64,000 bases of DNA, from assembly GCA_037013495.1 (NCBI GenBank), contig CM072810.1, positions 26,627,843-26,691,842 on the forward strand. Direction: 5' to 3'. Both the position numbers and the translations under genes were made by a program. The notes under the pieces are model-generated. The model had not been told where the DNA came from and did not search any database. It was given only the letters and a program-made list of their open reading frames with translations. Positions 50,101 to 63,697 of this stretch are shown here, in pieces; position 1 is the first letter of the stretch, and the number at the start of each line of letters is the position of its first letter. This DNA comes from Hippophae tibetana (lineage: Eukaryota; Streptophyta; Magnoliopsida; Rosales; Elaeagnaceae).

Positions 50101-53085
50101 CAAGTTCTCTCCTTTCTCGAAAGTATATTACTCTCATCTTGGCCACTAGTGATGTAGTTCGAAAGCCTGCCCAACAGATTCGTTTAACAGTAAGTTCAAT
50201 TGGCTTATACATGGACTTAAGCAAGGTAATTTGGCATGAAATGATAAGGTAGTATTGGAATGATTTTCTCAATCTAATTTTCTTTGCTAATAGGTGCACC
50301 CAAGTTTTAAGAGTAGTTGATTACGTTTGAAAAATATGCAAAGACTTTGTCCAAAGTTTCATCCTTTTGCATGATATAGATTTCAAAATTTCCATTCAAC
50401 TATATAATTCTAGATTTATTTTATCGTTGATATGCCTATATGAGTGGTCTCCAAAATGTTTCATGTTCTTTTGAAGAAGTTTAATTTTAAATTCAACTTA
50501 ATAATCATTTTAGAGCTCGAATTACCTTTTTTTCAATATCCCTGAAAAAGGGTCTCTTCTTCCTATGAAATTTAGTAAATCTCACGGCAAGTAGAGCCAC
50601 TTTCTCTTCATTGAGATAAGAGTCATCATTTCTAACAATTGGGTTAAAAACATGTTCGCTCGGACCACTATCCTTGATGTCTTAAGAGCCAAGTTCTCTC
50701 CTTTCTCGAAAGTATATTACTCTCATCTTGGCCACTAGTGATGTAGTTCGAAAGCCTGCCCAACAGATTCGTTTAACAGTAAGTTCAATTGGCTTATACA
50801 TGGACTTAAGTGAGGTAATTTGGCATGAAAATGATAAGGTAGTATTGGAATGATTTTCTCAATCTAATTTTCTTTGCTAATAGGTCCACCCAAGTTTTAA
50901 AAGTAGTTGATTACGTTTGAAAAATATGCAAAGACTTTGTCCAAAGTTTCATCCTTTTGCATGATATAGATTTCAAAATTTCCATTCAACTATATAATTC
51001 TAGATTTATTTTATCGTTGATATGCCTATATGAGTGGTCTCCAAAATGTTTCATGTTCTTTTGAAGAAGTTTAATTTTAAATTCAACTTAATAATCATTT
51101 TAGAGCTCGAATTACCTTTTTTTCAATATCCCTGAAAAAGGGTCTCTTCTTCCTATGAAATTTAGTAAATCTCACGGCAAGTAGAGCCACTTTCTCTTCA
51201 TTGAGATAAGAGTCATCATTTCTAACAATTGGGTTAAAAACATGTTCGCTCGGACCACTATCCTTGATGTCTTAAGAGCCAAGTTCTCTCCTTTCTCGAA
51301 AGTATATTACTCTCATCTTGGCCACTAGTGATGTAGTTCGAAAGCCTGCCCAACAGATTCGTTTAACAGTAAGTTCAATTGGCTTATACATGGACTTAAG
51401 TGAGGTAATTTGGCATGAAAATGATAAGGTAGTATTGGAATGATTTTCTCAATCTAATTTTCTTTGCTAATAGGTCCACCCAAGTTTTAAAAGTAGTTGA
51501 TTACGTCTGAAAAATATGCAAAGACTTTGTCCAAAGTTTCATCCTCTTGCATGATATAGATTTCAAAATTTCCATTCAACTATATAATTCTAGATTTATT
51601 TCATCGTTGAAATGCCTATATGAGTGCTATCCAAAATGTTTCCTGTTCTTTTGAAGAAGGTTATTTTTAAATTCAACTTAATAATCATTTTAGAGCTCGA
51701 ATTACCTTTTTTTTAATATCTATGAAAAAGGGTCTCTTCTTCCTATGAAATTTAGTAAATCTCACGGCAAGTAGAGCCACTTTCTCTTCATTGAGATAAG
51801 AGTCATCATTTCTAACAATTGGGTTAAAAACATGTTCGCTCGGACCACTATCCTTGATGTCTTAAGAGCCAAGTTCTTTCCTTTCTCGAAAGTATATTAC
51901 TCTCATCTTGGCCATTAGTGATGTAGTTCGAAAGCCTGCCCAACAGATTCGTTTAACAGTAAGTTCAATTGGCTTATACATGGACTTAAGCAAGGTAATT
52001 TGGCATGAAAATGATAAGGTAGTATTGGAATGATTTTCTCAATCTAATTTTCTTTGCTAATAGGTCCACCCAAGTTTTAAAAGTAGTTGATTACGTTTGA
52101 AAAATATGCAAAGACTTTGTCCAAAGTTTCATCCTCTTGCATGATATAGATTTCAAAATTTCCATTCAACTATATAATTCTAGATTTATTTTATCGTTGA
52201 TATGCCTATATGAGTGGTATCCAAAATGTTTCGTGTTCTTTTGAATAAGTTTAATTTTAAATTCAACTTAATAATCATTTTAGAGCTCGAATTACCTTTT
52301 TTTTAATATCCCTGAAAAAGGGTCTCTTCTTCTTATGAAATTTAGTAAATCTCACGGTAAGTAGAGCCACTTTCTCTTCATTGAGATAGGAGTCATCATT
52401 TCTAACAATTGGGTTAAAAACATGTTCGCTCGGACCACTATCCTTGATGTCTTAAGAGCCAAGTTCTCTCCCTTCTCGAAAGTATATTACTCTCATCTTG
52501 GCCACTAGTGATGTAGTTCGAATGCCTGCCCAACAGATTCGTTTAACAGTAAGTTCAATTGGCTTATACATGGACTTAAGCAAGGTAATTTGGCATGAAA
52601 ATGATAAGGTAGTATTGGAATGATTTTCTCAATCTAATTTTCTTTGCTAATAGGTCCACCCAAGTTTTAAAAGTAGTTGATTATGTTTGAAAAATATGCA
52701 AAGACTTTGTCCAAAGTTTCATCCTCTTGCATGATATAGATTTCAAAATTTCCATTCAACTATATAATTCTAGATTTATTTTATCGTTGATATGCCTATA
52801 TGAGTGGTCTCCAAAATGTTTCATGTTCTTTTGAAGAAGTTTAATTTTAAATTCAACTAAATAATCATTTTAGAGCTCGAATTACCTTTTTTTTAATATC
52901 CCTGAAAAATGGTCTCTTCTTCCTATGAAATTTAGTAAATCTCACGGCAAGTAGAGCCACTTTCTCTTCATTGAGATAAGAGTCATCATTTTTAACAATT
53001 GGGTTAAAAACATGTTCGCTCGGCCCACTATCCTTGATGTCTTAAGAGCCAAGTTCTCTCCTTTCTCGAAAGTATATTACTCTCA
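47187..53085 (+). repeat. Pentamer higher-order repeat, two tandem copies of 2949 bp
   Basis: Units at 47777, 48367, 48957, 49547 and 50137 are repeated in order by those at 50726, 51316, 51906, 52496 and 53086, all at an offset of 2949 bp. Shared private marks are 'ttaagtgagg', 'catccttttg' with 'tttttcaatat', 'gtttcctgtt' with 'atatctatg', 'ggccattag', 'gtttcgtgtt' with 'gaataag', 'cttcttatg' with 'cggtaag', 'caactaaat' with 'aaaaatggtc', and 'cggcccac'. The duplication starts within the unit at 47187 (around 47,400, 'catccttttg') and its second copy ends near 53,240, where 'gtgcaccc' (unit 50137) and 'gtccaccc' (unit 53086) part. Confidence 0.9.
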
Positions 53086-56000
53086 TCTTGGCCACTAGTG
53101 ATGTAGTTCGAAAGCCTGCCCAACAGATTCGTTTAACAGTAAGTTCAATTGGCTTATACATGGACTTAAGCAAGGTAATTTGGCATGAAATGATAAGGTA
53201 GTATTGGAATGATTTTCTCAATCTAATTTTCTTTGCTAATAGGTCCACCCAAGTTTTAAAAGTAGTTGATTACGTTTGAAAAATATGCAAAGACTTTGTC
53301 CAAAGTTTCATCCTCTTGCATGATATAGATTTCAAAATTTCCATTCAACTATATAATTCTAGATTTATTTTACCGTTGATATGCCTATATGAGTGGTCTC
53401 CAAAATGTTTCATGTTCTTTTGAAGAAGTTTAATTTTAAATTCAACTTAATAATCATTTTAGAGCTCGAATTACCTTTTTTTTAATATCCCTGAAAAAGG
53501 GTCTCTTCTTCCTATGAAATTTAGTAAATCTCACGGCAAGTAGAGCCACTTTCTCTTCATTGAGATAAGAGTCATCATTTCTAACAATTGGGTTAAAAAC
53601 ATGTTCGCTCGGAGCACTATCCTTGATGTCTTAAGAGCCAAGTTCTCTCCTTTCTCGAAAGTATATTACTCTCATCTTGGCCACTAGTGATGTAGTTCGA
53701 AAGCCTGCCCAACAGATTCGTTTAACAGTAAGTTCAATTGGCTTATACATGGACTTAAGCAAGGTAATTTGGCATGAAATGATAAGGTAGTATTGGAATG
53801 ATTTTCTCAATCTAATTTTCTTTGCTAATAGGTCCACCCAAGTTTTAAAAGTAGTTGATTACGTTTGAAAAATATGCAAAGACTTTGTCCAAAGTTTCAT
53901 CCTCTTGCATGATATAGATTTCAAAATTTCCATTCAACTACATAATTCTAGATTTATTTTATCGTTGATATGCCTATATGAGTGGTCTCCAAAATGTTTC
54001 ATGTTCTTTTGAAGAAGTTTAATTTTAAATTCAACTTAATAATCATTTTAGAGCTCGAATTACCTTTTTTTTAATATCCCTGAAAAAGGGTCTCTTCTTC
54101 CTATGAAATTTAGTAAATCTCATGGCAAGTAGAGCCACTTTCTCTTCATTGAGATAAGAGTCATCATTTCTAACAATTGGGTTAAAAACATGTTCGCTCG
54201 GACCACTATCCTTGATGTCTTAAGAGCCAAGTTCTCTCCTTTCTCGAAAGTATATTACTCTCATCTTGGCCACTAGTGATGTAGTTCGAAAGCCTGCCCA
54301 ACAGATTCGTTTAACAGTAAGTTCAATTGGCTTATACATGGACTTAAGCAAGGTAATTTGGCATGAAATGATAAGGTAGTATTGGAATGATTTTCTCAAT
54401 CTAATTTTCTTTGCTAATAGGTCCACCCAAGTTTTAAAAGTAGTTGATTACGTTTGAAAAATATGCAAAGACTTTGTCCAAAGTTTCATCCTCTTGCATG
54501 ATATAGATTTCAAAATTTCCATTCAACTATATAATTCTAGATTTATTTTATCGTTGATATGCCTATATGAGTGGTCTCCAAAATGTTTCCTGTTCTTTTG
54601 AAGAAGTTTAATTTTAAATTCAACTTAATAATCATTTTAGAGCTCGAATTACCTTTTTTTTAATATCCCTGAAAAAGGGTCTCTTCTTCCTATGAAATTT
54701 AGTAAATCTCACGGTAAGTAGAGCCACTTTCTCTTCATTGAGATAGGAGTTATCATTTCTAACAATTGGGTTAAAAACATGTTCGCTCGGACCACTATCC
54801 TTGATGTCTTAAGAGCCAAGTTCTCTCCCTTCTCGAAAGTATATTACTCTCATCTTGGCCACTAGTGATGTAGTTCGAATGCCTGCCCAACATATTCGTT
54901 TAACAGTAAGTTCAATTGGCTTATACATGGACTTAAGCAAGGTAATTTGGCATGAAAATGATACGGTAGTATTGGAATGATTTTCTCATTCTAATTTTCT
55001 CTACTAATAGGTCTACCCAAGTTTTAAAAGTAGTTGATTATGTTTGAAAAATATGCAAACACTTTGTCCAAAGTTTCATCCTCTTGCATGATATAGATTT
55101 CAAAATTTCCATTCAACTATATAATTATAGATTTATTTCATCGTTGAAATGCCTATATGAGTGCTATCCAAAATGTTTCATGTTCTTTTGAAGAAGGTTA
55201 ATTTTAAATTCAACTTAATAATCATTTTAGAGCTCGAATTACCTTTTTTTTAATATCTATGAAAAAGGGTCTCTTCTTCCTATGAAATTTAGTAAATCTC
55301 ACGGCAAGTAGAGCCATTTTCTCTTCATTGAGATTAGAGTCATCATTTCTAACAATTGGGTTAAAAACATGTTCGCTCGGACCACTATCCTTGATGTCTT
55401 AAGAGCCAAGTTCTCTCCCTTCTCGAAAGTATATTACTCTCATCTTGGCCACTAGTGATGTAGTTCGAAAGCCTGCCCAACAGATTCGTTTAACAGTAAG
55501 TTCAATTGGCTTATACATGGACTTAAGCAAGGTAATTTGGCATGAAAATGATAAGGTAGTATTGGAATGATTTTCTCAATCTAATTTTCTTTGCTAATAG
55601 GTCCACCCAAGTTTTAAAAGTAGTTGATTATGTTTGAAAAATATGCAAAGACTTTGTCCAAAGTTTCATCCTCTTGCATGATATAGATTTCAAAATTTCC
55701 ATTCAACTATATAATTCTAGATTTATTTTATCGTTGATATGCCTATATGAGTGGTCTCCAAAATGTTTCATGTTCTTTTGAAGAAGTTTAATTTTAAATT
55801 CAACTAAATAATCATTTTAGAGCTCGAATTACCTTTTTTTTAATATCCCTGAAAAAGGGTCTCTTCTTCCTATGAAATTTAGTAAATCTCACGGCAAGTA
55901 GAGCCACTTTCTCTTCATTGAGATAAGAGTCATCATTTCTAACAATTGGGTTAAAAACATGTTCGCTCGGAGCACTATCCTTGATGTCTTAAGAGCCAAG

Positions 56001-58390
56001 TTCTCTCCTTTCTCGAAAGTATATTACTCTCATCTTGGCCACTAGTGATGTAGTTCGAAAGCCTGCCCAACAGATTCGTTTAACAGTAAGTTCAATTGGC
56101 TTATACATGGACTTAAGCAAGGTAATTTGGCATGAAATGATAAGGTAGTATTGGAATGATTTTCTCAATCTAATTTTCTTTGCTAATAGGTCCACCCAAG
56201 TTTTAAAAGTAGTTGATTACGTTTGAAAAATATGCAAAGACTTTGTCCAAAGTTTCATCCTCTTGCATGATATAGATTTCAAAATTTCCATTCAACTACA
56301 TAATTCTAGATTTATTTTATCGTTGATATGCCTATATGAGTGGTCTCCAAAATGTTTCATGTTCTTTTGAAGAAGTTTAATTTTAAATTCAACTTAATAA
56401 TCATTTTAGAGCTCGAATTACCTTTTTTTTAATATCCCTGAAAAAGGGTCTCTTCTTCCTATGAAATTTAGTAAATCTCATGGCAAGTAGAGCCACTTTC
56501 TCTTCATTGAGATAAGAGTCATCATTTCTAACAATTGGGTTAAAAACATGTTCGCTCGGACCACTATCCTTGATGTCTTAAGAGCCAAGTTCTCTCCTTT
56601 CTCGAAAGTATATTACTCTCATCTTGGCCACTAGTGATGTAGTTCGAAAGCCTGCCCAACAGATTCGTTTAACAGTAAGTTCAATTGGCTTATACATGGA
56701 CTTAAGCAAGGTAATTTGGCATGAAATGATAAGGTAGTATTGGAATGATTTTCTCAATCTAATTTTCTTTGCTAATAGGTCCACCCAAGTTTTAAAAGTA
56801 GTTGATTACGTTTGAAAAATATGCAAAGACTTTGTCCAAAGTTTCATCCTCTTGCATGATATAGATTTCAAAATTTCCATTCAACTATATAATTCTAGAT
56901 TTATTTTATCGTTGATATGCCTATATGAGTGGTCTCCAAAATGTTTCATGTTCTTTTGAAGAAGTTTAATTTTAAATTCAACTTAATAATCATTTTAGAG
57001 CTCGAATTACCTTTTTTTTAATATCCCTGAAAAAGGGTCTCTTCTTCCTATGAAATTTAGTAAATCTCACGGTAAGTAGAGCCACTTTCTCTTCATTGAG
57101 ATAGGAGTCATCATTTCTAACAATTGGGTTAAAAACATGTTCGCTCGGACCACTATCCTTGATGTCTTAAGAGCCAAGTTCTCTCCCTTCTCGAAAGTAT
57201 ATTACTCTCATCTTGGCCACTAGTGATGTAGTTCGAATGCCTGCCCAACATATTCGTTTAACAGTAAGTTCAATTGGCTTATACATGGACTTAAGCAAGG
57301 TAATTTGGCATGAAAATGATACGGTAGTATTGGAATGATTTTCTCATTCTAATTTTCTCTACTAATAGGTCTACCCAAGTTTTAAAAGTAGTTGATTATG
57401 TTTGAAAAATATGCAAACACTTTGTCCAAAGTTTCATCCTCTTGCATGATATAGATTTCAAAATTTCCATTCAACTATATAATTATAGATTTATTTCATC
57501 GTTGAAATGCCTATATGAGTGCTATCCAAAATGTTTCATGTTCTTTTGAAGAAGGTTAATTTTAAATTCAACTTAATAATCATTTTAGAGCTCGAATTAC
57601 CTTTTTTTTAATATCTATGAAAAAGGGTCTCTTCTTCCTATGAAATTTAGTAAATCTCACGGCAAGTAGAGCCATTTTCTCTTCATTGAGATTAGAGTCA
57701 TCATTTCTAACAATTGGGTTAAAAACATGTTCGCTCGGACCACTATCCTTGATGTCTTAAGAGCCAAGTTCTCTCCCTTCTCGAAAGTATATTACTCTCA
57801 TCTTGGCCACTAGTGATGTAGTTCGAAAGCCTGCCCAACAGATTCGTTTAACAGTAAGTTCAATTGGCTTATACATGGACTTAAGCAAGGTAATTTGGCA
57901 TGAAAATGATAAGGTAGTATTGGAATGATTTTCTCAATCTAATTTTCTTTGCTAATAGGTCCACCCAAGTTTTAAAAGTAGTTGATTATGTTTGAAAAAT
58001 ATGCAAAGACTTTGTCCAAAGTTTCATCCTCTTGCATGATATAGATTTCAAAATTTCCATTCAACTATATAATTCTAGATTTATTTTATCGTTGATATGC
58101 CTATATGAGTGGTCTCCAAAATGTTTCATGTTCTTTTGAAGAAGTTTAATTTTAAATTCAACTAAATAATCATTTTAGAGCTCGAATTACCTTTTTTTTA
58201 ATATCCCTGAAAAAGGGTCTCTTCTTCCTATGAAATTTAGTAAATCTCACGGCAAGTAGAGCCACTTTCTCTTCATTGAGATAAGAGTCATCATTTTTAA
58301 CAATTGGGTTAAAAACATGTTCGCTCGGACCACTATCCTTGATGTCTTAAGAGCCAAGTTCTCTCCTTTCTCGAAAGTATATTACTCTCA
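53086..58390 (+). repeat. Tetramer higher-order repeat, two tandem copies of 2358 bp
   Basis: Units 53675, 54264, 54853 and 55443 recur at 56033, 56622, 57211 and 57801, each 2358 bp downstream. Marks shared by the copies are 'aactacataatt' with 'ctcatgg', 'cggtaag' with 'gagatagg', the B-then-A recombinant unit with 'atatctatg' and 'gagccatttt', and 'gattatg' with 'caactaaat'. Differences are few, for example 'gtttcctg'/'gtttcatg' and 'gttatc'/'gtcatc' in the second unit. The unit at 53086 belongs to the preceding pentamer but carries 'taccgttg' and 'ggagcac' in its 3' part. Confidence 0.9.
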
Positions 58391-60157
58391 TCTTGGCCAC
58401 TAGTGATGTAGTTCGAAAGCCTGCCCAACAGATTCGTTTAACAGTAAGTTCAATTGGCTTATACATGGACTTAAGCAAGGTAATTTGGCATGAAATGATA
58501 AGGTAGTATTGGAATGATTTTCTCAATCTAATTTTCTTTGCTAATAGGTCCACCCAAGTTTTAAAAGTAGTTGATTACGTTTGAAAAATATGCAAAGACT
58601 TTGTCCAAAGTTTCATCCTCTTGCATGATATAGATTTCAAAATTTCCATTCAACTATATAATTCTAGATTTATTTTATCGTTGATATGCCTATATGAGTG
58701 GTCTCCAAAATGTTTCATGTTCTTTTGAAGAAGTTTAATTTTAAATTCAACTTAATAATCATTTTAGAGCTCGAATTACCTTTTTTTTAATATCCCTGAA
58801 AAAGGGTCTCTTCTTCCTATGAAATTTAGTAAATCTCACGGCAAGTAGAGCCACTTTCTCTTCATTGAGATAAGAGTCATCATTTCTAACAATTGGGTTA
58901 AAAACATGTTCGCTCGGAGCACTATCCTTGATGTCTTAAGAGCCAAGTTCTCTCCTTTCTCGAAAGTATATTACTCTCATCTTGGCCACTAGTGATGTAG
59001 ATCGAAAGCCTGCCCAACAGATTCGTTTAACAGTAAGTTCAATTGGCTTATACATGGAGTTAAGCAAGGTAATTTGGCATGAAATGATAAGGTAGTATTG
59101 GAATGATTTTCTCAATCTAATTTTCTTTGCTAATAGGTCCACCCAAGTTTTAAAAGTAGTTGATTACGTTTGAAAAATATGCAAAGACTTTGTCCAAAGT
59201 TTCATCCTCTTGCATGATATAGATTTCAAAATTTCCATTCAACTATATAATTCTAGATTTATTTTATCGTTGATATGCCTATATGAGTGGTCTCCAAAAT
59301 GTTTCATGTTCTTTTGAAGAAGTTTAATTTTAAATTCAACTTAATAATCATTTTAGAGCTCGAATTACCTTTTTTTTAATATCCCTGAAAAAGGGTCTCT
59401 TCTTCCTATGAAATTTAGTAAATCTCACGGCAAGTAGAGCCACTTTCTCTTCATTGAGATAAGAGTCATCATTTCTAACAATTGGGTTAAAAACATGTTC
59501 GCTCGGAGCACTATCCTTGATGTCTTAAGAGCCAAGTTCTCTCCTTTCTCGAAAGTATATTACTCTCATCTTGGCCACTAGTGATGTAGATCGAAAGCCT
59601 GCCCAACAGATTCGTTTAACAGTAAGTTCAATTGGCTTATACATGGAGTTAAGCAAGGTAATTTGGCATGAAATGATAAGGTAGTATTGGAATGATTTTC
59701 TCAATCTAATTTTCTTTGCTAATAGGTCCACCCAAGTTTTAAAAGTAGTTGATTACGTTTGAAAAATATGCAAAGACTTTGTCCAAAGTTTCATCCTCTT
59801 GCATGATATAGATTTCAAAATTTCCATTCAACTATATAATTCTAGATTTATTTTATCGTTGATATGCCTATATGAGTGGTCTCCAAAATGTTTCATGTTC
59901 TTTTGAAGAAGTTTAATTTTAAATTCAACTTAATAATCATTTTAGAGCTCGAATTACCTTTTTTTTAATATCCCTGAAAAAGGGTCTCTTCTTCCTATGA
60001 AATTTAGTAAATCTCACGGCAAGTAGAGCCACTTTCTCTTCATTGAGATAAGAGTCATCATTTCTAACAATTGGGTTAAAAACATGTTCGCTCGGACCAC
60101 TATCCTTGATGTCTTAAGAGCCAAGTTCTCTCCTTTCTCGAAAGTATATTACTCTCA
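58391..60157 (+). repeat. Three 589-bp monomers, the last two almost identical
   Basis: Units at 58391, 58980 and 59569 all carry the 'gcatgaaatgat' deletion. The last two share two changes seen nowhere else in the window, 'gtagatcgaa' and 'catggagtt'. The only difference I see between them is 'ggagcac' versus 'ggaccac' near the end. This is a single-monomer (589-bp) tandem duplication and probably one of the most recent events in the window. Confidence 0.88.
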
Positions 60158-63100
60158 TCTTGGCCACTAGTGATGTAGTTCGACAGCCTGCCCAACAGAT
60201 TCGTTTAACAGTAAGTTCAATTGGCTTATACATGGACTTAAGCAAGGTAATTTGGCATGAAAATGATAAGGTAGTATTGGAATGATTTTCTCAATTTAAT
60301 TTTCTTTGCTAATAGGTCCACCCAAGTTTTAAAAGTAGTTGATTACGTTTGAAAAATATGGAAAGACTTTGTCCAAAGTTTCATCCTCTTGCATGATATA
60401 GATTTCAAAATTTCCATTCAACTATATAATTCTAGATTTATTTTATCGTTGATATGCCTATATGAGTGGTATCCAAAATGTTTCATGTTCTTTTGAATAA
60501 GTTTAATTTTAAATTCAACTTAATAATCATTTTAGAGCTCGAATTACCTTTTTTTTAATATCCCTGAAAAAGGGTCTCTTCTTCCTATGAAATTTAGTAA
60601 ATCTCACGGCAAGTAGAGCCACTTTCTCTTCATTGAGATTAGAGTCATCATTTATAACAATTGGGTGAAAAACATGTTCGCTCGGACCACTATCCTTGAT
60701 GTCTTAAGAGCCAAGTTCTCTCCCTTCTCGAAAGTATATTACTCTCATCTTGGCCACTAGTGATCTAGTTCGAATGCCTGCCCAACATATTCGTTTAACA
60801 GTAAGTTCAATTGGCTTATACATGGACTTAAGCAAGGTAATTTGGCATGAAAATGATACGGTAGTATTGGAATGATTTTCGCATTCTAATTTTCTCTACT
60901 AATAGGTCTACCCAAGTTTTAAAAGTAGTTGATTATGTTTGAAAAATATGCAAACACTTTGTCCAAAGTTTCATCCTCTTGCATGATATAGATTTCAAAA
61001 TTTCCATTCAACTATATAATTATAGATTTATTTCATCGTTGAAATGCCTATATGAGTGCTATCCAAAATGTTTCATGTTCTTTTGAAGAAGGTTAATTTT
61101 AAATTCAACTTAATAATCATTTTAGAGCTCGAATTACCTTTTTTTTAATATCTATGAAAAATGGTCTCTTCTTCCTATGAAATTTTGTAAATCTCACGGC
61201 AAGTAGAGCCATTTTCTCTTCATTGAGATTAGAGTCATCATTTCTAACAATTGGGTTAAAAACATGTTCGCTCGGACCACTATCCTTGATGTCTTAAGAG
61301 CCAAGTTCTCTCCCTTCTCGAAAGTATATTACTCTCATCTTGGCCACTAGTGATGTAGTTCGAATGCCTGCCCAACATATTCGTTTAACAGTAAGTTCAA
61401 TTGGCTTATACATGGACTTAAGCAAGGTAATTTGGCATGAAAATGATAAGGTAGTATTGGAATGATTTTCTCAATCTAATTTCCTTTGCTAATAGGTCCA
61501 CCCAAGTTTTAAAAGTAGTTGATTACGTTTGAAAAATATGCAAAGACTTTGTCCAAAGTTTCATCCTCTTGCATGATATAGATTTCAAAATTTCCATTCA
61601 ACTATATAATTCTAGATTTATTTTATCGTTGATATGCCTATATGAGTGGTCTCCAAAATGTTTCATGTTCTTTTGAAGAAGTTTAATTTTAAATTCAACA
61701 TTATAATCATTTTAGAGCTCGAATTACCTTTTTTTTAATATCCCTGAAAAAGGGTCTCTTCTTCCTATGAAATTTAGTAAATCTCACGGCAAGTAGAGCC
61801 ACTTTCTCTTCATTGAGATAAGAGTCATCATTTCTAACAATTGGGTTAAAAACATGTTCGCTCGGACCACTATCCTTGATGTCTTAAGAGCCAAGTTCTC
61901 TCCTTTCTCGAAAGTATATTACTCTCATCTTGGCCACTAGTGATGTAGTTCGAAAGCCTGCCCAACAGATTCGTTTAACAGTAAGTTCAATTGGCTTATA
62001 CATGGACTTAAGCAAGGTAATTTGGCATGAAAATGATAAGGTAGTATTGGAATGATTTTCTCAATTTAATTTTCTTTGCTAATAGGTCCACCCAAGTTTT
62101 AAAAGTAGTTGATTACGTTTGAAAAATATGGAAAGACTTTGTCCAAAGTTTCATCCTCTTGCATGATATAGATTTCAAAATTTCCATTCAACTATATAAT
62201 TCTAGATTTATTTTATCGTTGATATGCCTATATGAGTGGTATCCAAAATGTTTCATGTTCTTTTGAATAAGTTTAATTTTAAATTCAACTTAATAATCAT
62301 TTTAGAGCTCGAATTACCTTTTTTTTAATATCCCTGAAAAAGGGTCTCTTCTTCCTATGAAATTTAGTAAATCTCACGGCAAGTAGAGCCACTTTCTCTT
62401 CATTGAGATTAGAGTCATCATTTATAACAATTGGGTGAAAAACATGTTCGCTCGGACCACTATCCTTGATGTCTTAAGAGCCAAGTTCTCTCCCTTCTCG
62501 AAAGTATATTACTCTCATCTTGGCCACTAGTGATCTAGTTCGAATGCCTGCCCAACATATTCGTTTAACAGTAAGTTCAATTGGCTTATACATGGACTTA
62601 AGCAAGGTAATTTGGCATGAAAATGATACGGTAGTATTGGAATGATTTTCGCATTCTAATTTTCTCTACTAATAGGTCTACCCAAGTTTTAAAAGTAGTT
62701 GATTATGTTTGAAAAATATGCAAACACTTTGTCCAAAGTTTCATCCTCTTGCATGATATAGATTTCAAAATTTCCATTCAACTATATAATTATAGATTTA
62801 TTTCATCGTTGAAATGCCTATATGAGTGCTATCCAAAATGTTTCATGTTCTTTTGAAGAAGGTTAATTTTAAATTCAACTTAATAATCATTTTAGAGCTC
62901 GAATTACCTTTTTTTTAATATCTATGAAAAATGGTCTCTTCTTCCTATGAAATTTTGTAAATCTCACGGCAAGTAGAGCCATTTTCTCTTCATTGAGATT
63001 AGAGTCATCATTTCTAACAATTGGGTTAAAAACATGTTCGCTCGGACCACTATCCTTGATGTCTTAAGAGCCAAGTTCTCTCCCTTCTCGAAAGTATATT

Positions 63101-63697
63101 ACTCTCATCTTGGCCACTAGTGATGTAGTTCGAATGCCTGCCCAACATATTCGTTTAACAGTAAGTTCAATTGGCTTATACATGGACTTAAGCAAGGTAA
63201 TTTGGCATGAAAATGATAAGGTAGTATTGGAATGATTTTCTCAATCTAATTTCCTTTGCTAATAGGTCCACCCAAGTTTTAAAAGTAGTTGATTACGTTT
63301 GAAAAATATGCAAAGACTTTGTCCAAAGTTTCATCCTCTTGCATGATATAGATTTCAAAATTTCCATTCAACTATATAATTCTAGATTTATTTTATCGTT
63401 GATATGCCTATATGAGTGGTCTCCAAAATGTTTCATGTTCTTTTGAAGAAGTTTAATTTTAAATTCAACATAATAATCATTTTAGAGCTCGAATTACCTT
63501 TTTTTTAATATCCCTGAAAAAGGGTCTCTTCTTCCTATGAAATTTAGTAAATCTCACGGCAAGTAGAGCCACTTTCTCTTCATTGAGATAAGAGTCATCA
63601 TTTCTAACAATTGGGTTAAAAACATGTTCGCTCGGACCATTATCCTTGATGTCTTAAGAGCCAAGTTCTCTCCTTTATCGAAAGTATATTACTCTCA
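60158..63697 (+). repeat. Trimer higher-order repeat, two tandem copies of 1770 bp
   Basis: Units 60158, 60748 and 61338 recur at 61928, 62518 and 63108, each 1770 bp downstream. Shared private marks are 'caatttaat', 'tatggaaag', 'gaataag', 'catttataac' and 'gggtgaaa' in the first unit; 'gatctag', 'ttcgcattc', 'atatctatg', 'aaaaatggtc' and 'aattttgta' in the second; 'ttcctttgc' in the third. Differences are few: 'cgacagcc'/'cgaaagcc', 'caacattataatc'/'caacataataatc', 'gaccac'/'gaccat' and 'tttctcg'/'tttatcg'. Confidence 0.9.
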
